DNA of 56,766 bases from the NCBI GenBank assembly GCA_964521025.1, contig CAZFPK010000017.1:1-56766 (forward strand). The letters are read 5' to 3'. The position numbers and the translations under genes are program-made. Shown here in pieces: positions 43,601-52,723 of the stretch. The DNA comes from DRTC01 sp964521025. Lineage in GTDB: Bacteria > Cloacimonadota > Cloacimonadia > Cloacimonadales > TCS61. The notes beneath the pieces are model-generated. The model made no database searches. It was not told the DNA's origin and was given only the letters and a program-made list of their open reading frames with translations. Position 1 is the first letter of the stretch, and every line of letters begins with the position of its first letter.

Positions 43601-44218
43601 TGCATCTTTAGTGCATATAATGAACAAAGCACATTAACAATAACCAATTCCAATATCGAAGGTGGAGAAGATGAAATTTATATATATGGAGACACTAATA
43701 CCATCAACTGGTTGGAAAACAATATTGACACAGACCCATTATTTGCAGACACTTTAAACGGAAATTTTAGCCTTTCCGAAAACTCTCCCTGCATCGATAC
43801 CGGAATTGCTTTCTTCGAATGGAATGATGAGATCATCATCGATCTATCCGAAGATGAATATTTTGGAATTTCTCCTGATATGGGTGCTTTTGAATATTAT
43901 CCGGCTGATTCGGATGAGATAAATGTTCAGGATCCGATAGAATATTCTCTCTCACAGAATTATCCGAATCCGTTCCATTCCTCGACAATTATCTCTTATT
44001 CCATCGCAGAGGACGGAGAGAACGCAGAGATTTTAATCTACAATATCAAAGGGCAAAAAGTGATAACTCTGATCGATGAAAAGCAGGAAAAAGGATTCAA
44101 AGAAATCGTTTGGGATGGAAAAGATAATAACAACAAACCTGTTTCTTCGGGAATTTATTTTTATTCGCTGCAAACTGAAGGTTATTCTAAAGTAAAGAAG
44201 ATGATTTTGTTGCGTTAA
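40616..44218 (+). CDS. Surface beta-helix protein with FlgD-like/type IX-type C-terminal domain (1200 aa)
   Basis: Signal peptide (MKKTFSLLSLIFPIILFSQT). Most of the protein consists of right-handed parallel beta-helix coils with the signature GGGI-x-(C/F)-x-x-S-S-P followed by NV-x-I-x-x-N-x-A (for example MGGGIFCYSSSPIIKNSVIS). Two linker domains between helix blocks contain DLYVNPDGDNNNSGLTADDP-type sequences (a DUF1565-like start) and a DIFVSPSGSDENSG second one. The end holds LSQNYPNPFHSSTIISYSI, a beta-sandwich, and GIYFYSLQTEGYSKVKKMIL, the C-terminal sorting-type domain of FCB bacteria. The probable location is the cell surface or outside. The substrate is unknown. Its first ~146 codons are nearly identical to the next gene. 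Confidence 0.9.
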   Translation: MKKTFSLLSLIFPIILFSQTHIPEGNVNGIWTSENSPYIIDGEISIQNEDLLTIEPGVEVIFSNHYKFNIFGRLLAEGTESDSINFTAENTVTGWFGLRFSNTDSNDQDSSKVVYCQLEYGKANGTGFYENMGGAIFCNYSSDILINNCFISDNSAEMGGGIFCYSSSPIIKNSVISNNTADYGGGMECYFYSNPNMNNVTISNNSAINGGGIFFKNFSDALLDNVTVEENEAEYGAGMYCYNSSPHIINSNILNNDANHDGGGIQISENSEAIFESVLISGNSTNFNGGGVFCSGNASPIFNNVTICDNIVPPSDNPAGAGFACWGASPVLNNVIITGNNTAGSGGGIECSHNSSLTITNGIISRNTAGSGGGIVVFNASINLSGVTISENISEYHGGGFFFSYDSEIVFDPDNLCNIYCNIGINSNLGNDIYAYNIDECNIIVDTFTVIEPTEYQVHPVEDFTFDIQNGMIEAVNADLYVNPDGDNNNSGLTADDPLKNIFYALQKIISVESNPVSIFLANGTYSPSQTNESFFVLCKDYVDIIGENRENTILDAEETNRVFSSLGTTHSIKNLTIKNGSPPNYRNGGGIFIDGSSIELENLLITSNSSNYFGGGIHCKDSTPILTNVRIENNSANGFNGFGGGIFFDDSNPILSSVTISNNYAGSGSGIVFDDSNPVFDAENRCNIYNNISEINYGNDIFLKYDNDSIDVFIDTFTVYDPTITQINYPGKVTIDILNSIIVPIDADIFVSPSGSDENSGLTPDDPFKTISFAVNSIVSNEDDPKNIYLDEGIYSFSNTGEQFPLPGKDNVRIIGENRETSIIDGESNKGIFLLNTVQNFTLKNMQLTNGNSENDYYYQYDDGGAISTRNSVLYLENLIISNNIADHGGGIYNWGSDIEISNTGFVNNSATYAGGGMTSSQANIKLDRVLFYNNTAHCGTGGGIYIGSNSDLEVVNCTFFSNEAPSYFGAIYTRNSNTVIVNSILWNDLNNELCIFSAYNEQSTLTITNSNIEGGEDEIYIYGDTNTINWLENNIDTDPLFADTLNGNFSLSENSPCIDTGIAFFEWNDEIIIDLSEDEYFGISPDMGAFEYYPADSDEINVQDPIEYSLSQNYPNPFHSSTIISYSIAEDGENAEILIYNIKGQKVITLIDEKQEKGFKEIVWDGKDNNNKPVSSGIYFYSLQTEGYSKVKKMILLR

Positions 44219-44693
44219 AAAACTTACCAAATCTAAAAGATTTGTGAAGTTTAAAAAATAAGTGGAAACTTGTAAGTTGACGGTCATCGCTGTCGTTCCG
44301 ACTTGGCACAAGATCCTTCGGACTTGTGCCAAGTCTCGGTGAAGTTGCTTATAATCCTGAAAGGATTGAATTTTAATAGCCATAGATGGAATCTATGGAA
44401 TAGATTTCTCCGTTATTCCTCAACCCTGAAAGGGTTGAACATTTAACACTGAAAATATGAAGATTATGTTTTATAAGGTTTTATGGAGTGGAAAACTATT
44501 ATTATTCAACTCTTTCAGAGTTGTTATTGTTTTTCAGTTCTATTCCACAAGATTCTCTTGAGGTAATAATATCCTGCGGATATTTGCATTAAACTCTTTC
44601 AGAGTTGTTGAACAAAACTTACCAAATCTTAAAGATTTGTGAAGTTTATGAAAAATAAAAGAAGTTTAAAAAGCAAAAAGGAGACAACCAATC
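44219..44693. repeat. Intergenic repeat cluster between the two beta-helix genes
   Basis: This 475-nt gap holds no gene. It starts and ends with copies of the hairpin AACTTACCAAATCT ... AGATTTGTGAAGTT (44219-44253 and 44615-44648). Between them are CCTGAAAGGATTGAA, CCTGAAAGGGTTGAAC and, inverted, CAACTCTTTCAGAGTTGTT twice, making further fold-backs. About 44270-44345 has a GACTTGGCACAAG ... CTTGTGCCAAGTC hairpin. The last 33 nt equal those before the first gene. Confidence 0.75.
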
Positions 44694-47600
44694 ATGAAAA
44701 AAACATTCTTTCTTTTATCACTTATATTCCCAATAATCCTATTTTCTCAAACCCACATCCCGGAAGGAAATGTCAACGGAATCTGGACATCCGAAAATTC
44801 TCCCTACATCATCGATGGAGAAATCTCGATCCAAAATGAAGATCTATTAACTATCGAACCCGGAGTTGAAGTAATCTTCTCCAATCATTACAAATTCAAC
44901 ATTTTCGGAAGACTGCTCGCAGAAGGTACAGAATCAGACTCGATCAATTTTACTGCAGAAAATACAGTTACAGGTTGGTTTGGATTAAGATTTTCCAATA
45001 CGGATAGTAACGATCAGGACAGTTCGAAGGTTGTTTACTGCCGGCTCGAATACGGAAAAGCGAATGGATCAGGATTTTATGAAAATATGGGAGGAGCGAT
45101 ATTTTGTTATTATTCATCGGATATCTTGATAGATCATTGTTCCATCTCTGATAATTCTGCTGAAATGGGGGGAGGTGTATTCTGTTACAGTTCCGATCCG
45201 GAAATTAGGAGCACGATAATTTCCAATAATGAAGCGGATTATGGCGGTGGAATCGAGTGTTACTTTTACTCAAATCCAGATATAAACGATGTCATTATCA
45301 GTAATAATTCTGCCATTCAAGGTGGCGGATTTTTCTGCAAAAATTCATCAGATGCGATTTTGAACAATGTTACCATCGAAGAAAATTCTGCTGATTATGG
45401 TGGCGGATTTTATTGTTATGATTCTGCTCCGCTGGTTACGGATTGTTATGTTATTGAAAATAATGCAGGACACGACGGAGGAGGAATTCTTATTACCGAG
45501 TATTCCGAAGCAATATTCGAGAATGTTCTTATTTCGGGAAATACAACTTTTTTGGATGGTGGTGGCGTTTTTTGCAGTGGAAATTCTACTCCTGTCTTTA
45601 ATAATGTAACAATCAGTGAAAACAATGTTCCTTATAGCGATCAACCGGGTGCTGCAGGATTTTGTTGTTGGGGAGCAAGTCCGGTTTTGAATAATGCAAC
45701 GATCATAAATAATACAACAATGGGTTCGGGAGGTGGTATAAGTTGTAAACAAAACTCAAATCTTTATATTAATGGCGGAATTATCAAAAACAATTATGCA
45801 CGCTGGAGAGGTGGAGGAATTGTCATTTATAGTTCTACAATAAATCTATCGGGAGTAACGATTTCCGAAAATCTCTGTAACAATTATACCGGAGGTATTT
45901 ATTTCGGATACAGTTCGGAAACTATTTTCGATCCTGATAATCGCTGTAATATTTATTTGAACAATTCGTATTCGGAAGATAATACCGGCAATGATTTTCA
46001 GGCTTATAATGATATAAATGTAAATGTTATTGTCGATACATTTACTGTTCTCGAACCGACAGAATATTATGCAGAACCGCTCGAATATTTTACTTTCGAT
46101 ATTTTGCATTGTAAGATCGAACCGACAGACCAGGATTTGTATGTAAGTCCAAACGGTTCTAATTCTAATAACGGTTTGACTCCGGAAGAACCTTTACTGT
46201 CTGTTTTTTATGCAATCAATATGATAAATCCCGATGAAGAAAATAATTTAACGATCCATCTTGCAGAAGGGATATATTCTCCATCGACAACCGGCGAGTT
46301 ATTTCCGTTAGAAGCAAAATCATATCTTTCTATTGTTGGAACAGCACAGGATTTATCGATTCTCGATGGAGAAGATTTATCAAGAGTTCTACAATGCTAT
46401 GAAAGCGAAAACTTTTCAATTCAGGATCTGACTATCAAAAACGGATATGAATCACATTTCAACGAAGGTGGCGGTGGTATTAGTTGTATGGGAACAGAGA
46501 TTTATATCCATAATGTTTCGCTTTTAAATAATCGGTCATATCGAGGGGGAGGTGGAATCATAATCGGGAATGGTTCAGAACCGGTTCTATCCAATGTTCT
46601 GATCAAAAATAACGAATCGACCCATGATTCGGGAGGAGGTATTAGTTGTTCCTCTTCAAATCCGGTATTGTCCTCTGTTACAATTACGGAAAATACTTCT
46701 AACGGCAGTGGTGGAGGAATATATTTTTCTAATTCCGATCCGGTTTTTGACTTTGATGATCGCTGTAATATCTATCTTAATAATACTCCTTATAATGGAA
46801 ATGATATTGGTGCATATAATTGTGATGTCGTTGTCTTTGTCTTTGTAGATACATTTACAGTCCTTGAACCCGATGATTATTATGCATCTCCGATCGAGGA
46901 TTTCACTTTTGATATCCTACATCCAAAGATCGTACCTGTAAATGCCGACCTTTATGTCAGCCCTGACGGATCTGATTCAAATAATGGATTAACACCGGGA
47001 GAACCTCTTCAAACAATAACATGGGCATATCGATTGATTGCTCCGAATAGTCTTGATCCTTATTCTATTTTACTTGCAAATGGAGTTTATTCTCCCTCTC
47101 AAACCGGGGAGAGTTTTCCCATAACTTGTCGAAGTAATGTAAATCTTGTTGGAGAAGATAGAGAATTGACAATCCTTGATGCGGAAGAAACAAGCCGGGT
47201 TATGAACTGTTTATTTCCTCATTTTTCTATTCAAAACCTGACGATTAAAAATGGATATTTCGAAAATGAATACGGAAGTTATGGCAGCGGGGGTGGAATT
47301 TGTATTTATCAAATAACAGGTTGTGAATTAAATAATTTGAGAATTTATAATAATTATTCGGGTTCCAATGGTGGTGGAATATATTGTGATGATAGCGATT
47401 GTGTTTTCGATGAGCTTTTGATCGATAACAATTCTTCAAATTATGGAGGAGGTGGTATTTTTTTAGAGGATTCAAATCCGGTTTTCAGAAATCTGACCAT
47501 AAAAGAGAATTCGGCTCATTATGGCGGAGGAATTTGCTTTGATGATTCTTATCCTCTTTTTGATCCTGAAAATCGCTGCAATATTTATCAAAATAATTCA

Positions 47601-48947
47601 CAATATGGATATGGAAGAGATCTGAATTCATCAAATTATTCCGGAATAATCGAAGTGATCGTCGATACTTTCACAGTTTTATATCCTGACAATTATTTTG
47701 TGTATCCAATGGATGATTTCAGTTTCAATATCTTAAATGCAATCATTGAACAAGTCGATTCCAATCTTTATGTTAGTCCCGAAGGTTCTGATGAAAATAG
47801 CGGTTTAACTCCTGACGAACCATTGAGATCAATCACTTATGCATTTCAGAAATTTGTATCCAATCCGGAAAGTCCTAATACAATTTTCCTTTCAGAAGGA
47901 GTTTATTCCAACTCAAATACAGACGAGGATTTTCCTATTGTTGGGAAAAACTTTATAACTATTCAAGGGGATAATGCTGATACAACTATTCTGGATGGAG
48001 AGAATGACAGTAATCTTTTATATTTCTATTACAATGAAAATATTGTTTTAGAAAATATCACAATAGCGAATGGAAATTCAAATGAAGGTGGTGGAATTGA
48101 TTGCTATCAATCTCAAGTTTGTATAAATAATATAGTATTTCGGAATAATATTGCTTCGTATCGTGGCGGTGCTATTAATAGTAATCATTCAAACCTGGTT
48201 ATTATTAATGTAACACTTGTTAATAATTCAGCCTGGTGGGGTAGTGGATTATATGGTGAAATGTATTCAGATGTATTTATTGCCAATTCGATATTTTGGA
48301 ATGAATTTGAAAATGAGATTTATTTCCCATATTATAACGGATCGAATGATTTTGCCATCGTATTCTCTGATATTCAGGGAGGAGAAGAAAGTATAATTTA
48401 TAGCACTAACACAACCGTATATTTTGAGGAAAATATCGATCCAGACCCTTTATTCGTTGATCCTGATAACAATGATTTCCATCTTCAAACAAACTCTCCC
48501 TGCATCGATTCCGGAATTGCTTTCTTTGAATGGAACGACGAGATCATCATCGATCTTTCAGAAGATGAATATTTTGGAGAAGCACCGGATATGGGAGCAT
48601 TCGAGTATTATCCGGTAAATTCGGATGATCTAAATGTTCAGGATCCGATCAGATATTCTCTCTCACAGAATTATCCGAATCCGTTCAATCCGTCAGGAGC
48701 CGGACGAAGTCCTTCCACAATTATTTCTTACTCGATCCCCATAAAATCTGATGTTTGTCTCAATATTTATAATATCAAAGGGCAGAAAGTCAGAACTCTG
48801 ATCAATGAAAAGCAGGAAAAAGGAATCAAACAAATTGTCTGGAACGGCACGGATAATAACAACAAAACTGTCTCTTCCGGAATATATTTCTACCGTTTAC
48901 AAACCGGTGATTTTGATAAAGTCAGGAAGATGGTCTTGTTGCAATAG
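44694..48947 (+). CDS. Surface beta-helix protein with FlgD-like/type IX-type C-terminal domain (1417 aa)
   Basis: A paralogue of the preceding gene with one more helix block. Signal peptide MKKTFFLLSLIFPIILFSQT. Repeated GGGI-x-C coils (GSGGGISCKQNSNLYINGG; YGGGIFLEDSNPVFRNL) and three DLYVSP-(N/D)-GS-(N/D)-SNNGLTP linkers, about every 280 residues. The C-terminal domain has LSQNYPNPFNPS, then SGAGRSP in place of nothing in its paralogue, TIISYSIP, and GIYFYRLQTGDFDKVRKMVL. The extra heptapeptide lies in a loop and is encoded by a GC-rich 21-nt insert (about 48695-48717). GGAGACAACC precedes the start. The two genes likely arose by tandem duplication. Confidence 0.9.
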   Translation: MKKTFFLLSLIFPIILFSQTHIPEGNVNGIWTSENSPYIIDGEISIQNEDLLTIEPGVEVIFSNHYKFNIFGRLLAEGTESDSINFTAENTVTGWFGLRFSNTDSNDQDSSKVVYCRLEYGKANGSGFYENMGGAIFCYYSSDILIDHCSISDNSAEMGGGVFCYSSDPEIRSTIISNNEADYGGGIECYFYSNPDINDVIISNNSAIQGGGFFCKNSSDAILNNVTIEENSADYGGGFYCYDSAPLVTDCYVIENNAGHDGGGILITEYSEAIFENVLISGNTTFLDGGGVFCSGNSTPVFNNVTISENNVPYSDQPGAAGFCCWGASPVLNNATIINNTTMGSGGGISCKQNSNLYINGGIIKNNYARWRGGGIVIYSSTINLSGVTISENLCNNYTGGIYFGYSSETIFDPDNRCNIYLNNSYSEDNTGNDFQAYNDINVNVIVDTFTVLEPTEYYAEPLEYFTFDILHCKIEPTDQDLYVSPNGSNSNNGLTPEEPLLSVFYAINMINPDEENNLTIHLAEGIYSPSTTGELFPLEAKSYLSIVGTAQDLSILDGEDLSRVLQCYESENFSIQDLTIKNGYESHFNEGGGGISCMGTEIYIHNVSLLNNRSYRGGGGIIIGNGSEPVLSNVLIKNNESTHDSGGGISCSSSNPVLSSVTITENTSNGSGGGIYFSNSDPVFDFDDRCNIYLNNTPYNGNDIGAYNCDVVVFVFVDTFTVLEPDDYYASPIEDFTFDILHPKIVPVNADLYVSPDGSDSNNGLTPGEPLQTITWAYRLIAPNSLDPYSILLANGVYSPSQTGESFPITCRSNVNLVGEDRELTILDAEETSRVMNCLFPHFSIQNLTIKNGYFENEYGSYGSGGGICIYQITGCELNNLRIYNNYSGSNGGGIYCDDSDCVFDELLIDNNSSNYGGGGIFLEDSNPVFRNLTIKENSAHYGGGICFDDSYPLFDPENRCNIYQNNSQYGYGRDLNSSNYSGIIEVIVDTFTVLYPDNYFVYPMDDFSFNILNAIIEQVDSNLYVSPEGSDENSGLTPDEPLRSITYAFQKFVSNPESPNTIFLSEGVYSNSNTDEDFPIVGKNFITIQGDNADTTILDGENDSNLLYFYYNENIVLENITIANGNSNEGGGIDCYQSQVCINNIVFRNNIASYRGGAINSNHSNLVIINVTLVNNSAWWGSGLYGEMYSDVFIANSIFWNEFENEIYFPYYNGSNDFAIVFSDIQGGEESIIYSTNTTVYFEENIDPDPLFVDPDNNDFHLQTNSPCIDSGIAFFEWNDEIIIDLSEDEYFGEAPDMGAFEYYPVNSDDLNVQDPIRYSLSQNYPNPFNPSGAGRSPSTIISYSIPIKSDVCLNIYNIKGQKVRTLINEKQEKGIKQIVWNGTDNNNKTVSSGIYFYRLQTGDFDKVRKMVLLQ

Positions 48948-49151
48948 TATCATCTAAATGAAACTTAAAATAATTCTCACCGTAACCGGTTTTAGAAAAT
49001 GCATCATTGTGAAAGAACATAATTGTAAATTTAACAGACAGATAAGGATTTCATTGTTTGAATTCCTTCACTAAACCTTTTTTTTGATTGACAGATATTT
49101 GTATATTATTTTCTAAAATATCCAATAATTTTAAAAAATCGGAGGTCTTAA
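48948..49151. promoter_or_regulatory. Probable promoter/leader region of the methylcitrate operon
   Basis: This 204-nt region separates the surface-protein gene from prpD. It holds an A/T-rich run (CCTTTTTTTTGATTGACAGA, then TATTTGTATATTATTTT) with -35-like TTGACA and -10-like TATATT/TATTAT words, although the spacing is not ideal, and the ribosome site CGGAGG at 49140-49145. No operator for a propionate regulator is recognisable. Confidence 0.35.
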
Positions 49152-50531
49152 ATGGACAAATTTGAACAGCAGATTACTGATTATGTTTTTTCGTTGTCTT
49201 ACGGGGATTTGAATGCTCGGACAATCCAAGCGGCGAAAGAAAGAGTTCTGGATGGTTTTGCCTGTGCTATGGCAGCTTATGATAAAATACCTTCTCGGGC
49301 AATGCGGAATCTGGCTTTACGATCATCTGCGGAAAACGGAGCGACTGTAATTGGAACAAAACATATTTCAACAGTTTATGATGCTGCCATAACTCTTGGA
49401 ACAATGATGCGCGCTCTGGACTGGAACGATACATATTTAAGCAGGGAACCTGCTCACCCAAGCGATAATATTGCTGTGCCGATGAGTCTTTCCGAATCTA
49501 TGCAGAAAAACGGAAAAGAGTTGATCCTCGCCATAATTATCGGGTATGAATTGCAGTGCCGTCTTTGTGATGCTGCCGCGATCAGGAAAAAAGGCTGGGA
49601 TCATGTTACTTACGGTTCAGTTTCTGTTGCCGCTTCGGCTTCCAAACTTCTCGGATTATCAAAAGCTGAGATCAGGCATGCCATCGCGATTGCGGTTACA
49701 ACCGGGAATTTTCTCCGTCAAACAAGGATTGGTACGATCTCGAATTGGAAAGCCGCCGCTTTTGCTAAAGCTGCCAAAAACGCCCTGGAAGCTGCTTTGT
49801 ATGTCAAAAACGGATTTTCGGGACCGATGGATATCATTAACGGACAGCATGGTTTGATCAACCAGATCACAAGAGGGGAATTCGATCTGTCTCTCGAATT
49901 TGGCGGACAAGGTGATGAACAATTCAAAATCGTAAATACATATATAAAATACTTCCCTGCGGAATATCACTCGCAAAGTGCGATCTGGGCTGCTCTCGAT
50001 TTGCGTAAACAGGTGGGAGCGGAAAATCTTCAGAAAATAAATTCCATATTGGTGGAAACTTCTTTTCATTCTTATGAAATTATCGGGATGGAACCTGACA
50101 AATGGCAACCGAAAACCAAAGAAACAGCAGACCACAGTCTTCCGTATATTGTTGCTGCTGCTTTAATGGATGGAGATATAACACTCCAGCAGTTTGACCG
50201 GGAACACCTGGAGAATAAAGAGCTGTCTGCTTTAGTGCAAAAGGTTAAATGCCGGGAAAAAAAGGAATACACCGATATCTACGGCACTTCCTTTCCCAAC
50301 AAAATTACCATAACGATGAATGATGGGAAAGTCTATGAAAAAGAAGTTAAAGACCCGAAAGGACATCCTTTGAATCCATTATCAAAGCAGGAAATCGAGA
50401 CAAAATTCATAAATGGAGCAGGAGATTTTATAAAAAATTCTCAAAAAGAAAAAATTATCGAAATGGTCTGGAATCTGGAAAACCTGGATAATATCAAAGA
50501 TTTGATCGATTGTTTTGAAGTTGGAAATTAA
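49152..50531 (+). CDS. prpD: 2-methylcitrate dehydratase (MmgE/PrpD family)
   Basis: A 459-aa cytoplasmic enzyme that dehydrates 2-methylcitrate in propionyl-CoA breakdown. MmgE/PrpD hallmarks: RVLDGFACAMAAYDKIPSRA near the start, ALDWNDTYLSREPAHPSDN (the conserved D-x-x-D/E...H-P-S-D-N block), SVAASASKLLGLSKAEIRHA, GTISNWKAAAFAKAAKNALE, FGGQGDEQFKIVNTYIKYFP, and DHSLPYIVAAALMDGDI. ATG 49152 has GGAGG 7 nt upstream. It overlaps the ORF extension upstream of prpB but not the likely prpB start. With prpB and prpC it makes a compact three-gene methylcitrate cycle operon. Confidence 0.93.
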   Translation: MDKFEQQITDYVFSLSYGDLNARTIQAAKERVLDGFACAMAAYDKIPSRAMRNLALRSSAENGATVIGTKHISTVYDAAITLGTMMRALDWNDTYLSREPAHPSDNIAVPMSLSESMQKNGKELILAIIIGYELQCRLCDAAAIRKKGWDHVTYGSVSVAASASKLLGLSKAEIRHAIAIAVTTGNFLRQTRIGTISNWKAAAFAKAAKNALEAALYVKNGFSGPMDIINGQHGLINQITRGEFDLSLEFGGQGDEQFKIVNTYIKYFPAEYHSQSAIWAALDLRKQVGAENLQKINSILVETSFHSYEIIGMEPDKWQPKTKETADHSLPYIVAAALMDGDITLQQFDREHLENKELSALVQKVKCREKKEYTDIYGTSFPNKITITMNDGKVYEKEVKDPKGHPLNPLSKQEIETKFINGAGDFIKNSQKEKIIEMVWNLENLDNIKDLIDCFEVGN

Positions 50532-50661
50532 CCAAAGTTTTTTTTATGAGAAAAACAAAAACTATTTAAACCTCCCAATCCTTTCTTTTTCCCTTAAAAA
50601 GGGAAATGATAGAGACTGCTTGAGGTTGAAGGGGAGTTTATTTAATGAGAAAAATCCCGTT

Positions 50662-51516
50662 ATGAAGAAAATAAATCTGCGTAATCTGATCCGGCAGAAA
50701 AAGAGTTTATTTTTCCCGGGCGCATTCAATCCGTTTACTGCAAAACTTATTGAAAATACCGGTTTCGACGGAGTTTATATTTCCGGAGCAGGTTTATCGA
50801 ACAGTATGGCAGTTCCTGATGACGGCACCTTAACGATCGATGATTTTCTTTATTTCGCTAAATATATTGTGAAGACTGTAAAGATTCCCGTGATCTGTGA
50901 TGCTGATACCGGTTTTGAGAATATGGAAACTACTGTGAACAAATATATCGAAGCCGGACTTTCCGGAATGCATATAGAGGACCAGGTTTTTCCCAAACGG
51001 TGCGGTCATTTGTCTGGGAAAGAGGTTATATCTTCGGAAGAAATGATTGAAAAAGTCAGGAAAGCAGTGACAATCCGGGATAATACAAATCCTGATTTTC
51101 TGCTCATTGCCAGAACCGATGCCAGGGGTGCATCAAATATCGCTGAAGATCTTCAACTAAAGGAAAGTATTTCACGCGGGAAAGCATATCTGAAAGCAGG
51201 AGCAGATATGATCTTTCCCGAATCTTTGAAAAATAAAAATGAGTTCAAAATTTACCGGAAAAAGGTCGATGGTTTGCTTTTTGCCAATATGACGGAATTC
51301 GGGAAAACACCATTTATCAAATTCCGGGAGTTTAAAGAAATCGGGTATAATATCGTGATTTTTCCGGTTACTCTTTTTCGGTATTCTGCAGGTAAGATCA
51401 TGCATGCTTTGCATATCTTAAATGAAGAAGGAAACCAGGAAAATTTGATCGAAGCGATGATGAAAAGAAACGAGATCAACGAATTATTAAACTATTTTCC
51501 AAAAAGGAGGAATTAA
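50662..51516 (+). CDS. prpB: 2-methylisocitrate lyase (isocitrate lyase/PEP mutase family)
   Basis: About 284 aa from ATG 50662 (MKKINLRNLIRQKKSLFFPG). The frame is open from 50515, but the 49 extra residues overlap prpD, are not conserved, and contain a palindromic repeat (TCCCTTAAAAAGGGA). The catalytic features are present: GAFNPFTAKLIE, GVYISGAGLSNS, PVICDADTGFENM (Mg2+ site), MHIEDQVFPKRCGHLSGKE with K-R-C-G-H, the active-site cysteine motif of lyases, and LIARTDARGA. It cleaves 2-methylisocitrate to pyruvate and succinate. No strong Shine-Dalgarno precedes the ATG, perhaps because translation is coupled. Ends 2 nt before prpC. Confidence 0.93.
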   Translation: MKKINLRNLIRQKKSLFFPGAFNPFTAKLIENTGFDGVYISGAGLSNSMAVPDDGTLTIDDFLYFAKYIVKTVKIPVICDADTGFENMETTVNKYIEAGLSGMHIEDQVFPKRCGHLSGKEVISSEEMIEKVRKAVTIRDNTNPDFLLIARTDARGASNIAEDLQLKESISRGKAYLKAGADMIFPESLKNKNEFKIYRKKVDGLLFANMTEFGKTPFIKFREFKEIGYNIVIFPVTLFRYSAGKIMHALHILNEEGNQENLIEAMMKRNEINELLNYFPKRRN

Positions 51517-51518
51517 TT

Positions 51519-52712
51519 ATGAACGAACAACCTTTAAACACGATCGATACTGGTCTGGCGCAAGTGCCCGTCTGCACTTCAAACATTTCTTATACAACGA
51601 TGGGAAAAGACGGTATTCCGATTTTACTCTATCGCGGTTATAGTATTTATGACCTAGTAAAAGGTCTTTTTGAAGAAAGTGTGTATGCCCTTTTATATGG
51701 AAATTTACCGGATCAGAATGAATTAGAGGAATTTGACCTGCTATTGAAAAAAAATATGAACTTGAACGAGAAAACTCTGGAAGTGCTGAGATCTTTCCCC
51801 AAAAATGCTCACCTAATGGATTTGACCTTAACTGCTTTATCTTATGAGAGAATGTTCGATCAGGATTATGAAAATGAGATCTGGAGAAATATTAAAGCGG
51901 AACAAAGCGCCAGGAGTAATCTTTTACTGGATGCCGGGATCAGGTTTGGAGCAAAGATCCCCGCTATCTTTTCTTACGGCTACAGGATCATCAATAACGA
52001 AAAAATTATTACTCCTGATGAAAACCTTACATTTGCTGCTAATATTCTCTCGATGTTGGGGATAGAACTCGAACAGGAATTTGTCGATGCTCTCAATAAA
52101 GTCCTGATCCTGTATCTCGATCATACTATAAATTGTTCGACTTTTACATCGTTAGTTACGGAATCTTCCGGGGTCGATCCTTACGGTCCTCACCTGGCTG
52201 CTTCGGTTGCTTTGAAAGGTGTCCTGCACGGAGGAGCGAATGACCTGGCTGCCAAAATGTTCGATGAAATAGAAAAACCTGCCGATGCGAGAAATTACAT
52301 CCTCAATAAATTGAAAAATAAGGAGATCATTTTCGGATTCGGACATCGTTTGACGCATTATAAAGGGAATGTCGAATCCCGCGTACGCATTACGGAAAGC
52401 ATTTGCCGTCCGTTGGCTGAGCAAAGAGGATTTACCGATCTTATGAAAACTTATGATATTGTCAAAGAAACCATGATCAAGGAAAAAGGTCGCGCTCCGA
52501 ATCTCGATCTGCCGGTAGCAGTGCTTTTTAAGATCATCGGTATTCCGGAAGAAACCAACACACCTATTTTCCAGGCAAGCAGGCATTTCGGCTGGATCGC
52601 AAATATGAAAAGACAGAGAGATGCCAAAGCACCGCTTTATCGACCCACTCAAGTTTATACGGGTATAGATCTCGATGAGATGAAAACTTATCTTCCGCTA
52701 AAAGAGAGATAA
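51519..52712 (+). CDS. prpC: 2-methylcitrate synthase / citrate synthase
   Basis: A 397-aa enzyme that condenses propionyl-CoA (or acetyl-CoA) with oxaloacetate. A strong ribosome site AAGGAGG lies upstream. Citrate-synthase motifs: SYTTMGKDGIPILLYRGYSI, LDHTINCSTFTS (first catalytic His), GVLHGGANDLA (G-x-L-H-G-G-A-N), IIFGFGHRLTHYKGN (G-x-G-H-x-(V/L)-x-x-x-x-D/G), and RAPNLDLPVAVLFKII then F-x-x-SRHFGWIAN. In other members the last catalytic residue is the D of the P-N-(V/L)-D segment, present here. Assigned as methylcitrate synthase because prpD and prpB precede it; ordinary citrate synthase activity cannot be excluded. It is followed 11 nt later by a possible structured RNA. Confidence 0.92.
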   Translation: MNEQPLNTIDTGLAQVPVCTSNISYTTMGKDGIPILLYRGYSIYDLVKGLFEESVYALLYGNLPDQNELEEFDLLLKKNMNLNEKTLEVLRSFPKNAHLMDLTLTALSYERMFDQDYENEIWRNIKAEQSARSNLLLDAGIRFGAKIPAIFSYGYRIINNEKIITPDENLTFAANILSMLGIELEQEFVDALNKVLILYLDHTINCSTFTSLVTESSGVDPYGPHLAASVALKGVLHGGANDLAAKMFDEIEKPADARNYILNKLKNKEIIFGFGHRLTHYKGNVESRVRITESICRPLAEQRGFTDLMKTYDIVKETMIKEKGRAPNLDLPVAVLFKIIGIPEETNTPIFQASRHFGWIANMKRQRDAKAPLYRPTQVYTGIDLDEMKTYLPLKER

Positions 52713-52723
52713 GATCATATTCA

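Noticed and set aside
49090..49125. A confident sigma-70 promoter before prpD
   Set aside because: TTGACA and TAT-rich words are present but the spacing is wrong in every pairing I tried.
50515..50661. 49-residue N-terminal extension of the methylisocitrate lyase
   Set aside because: It overlaps prpD, is not like the family, and covers a hairpin repeat; ATG 50662 begins right at the conserved protein start.
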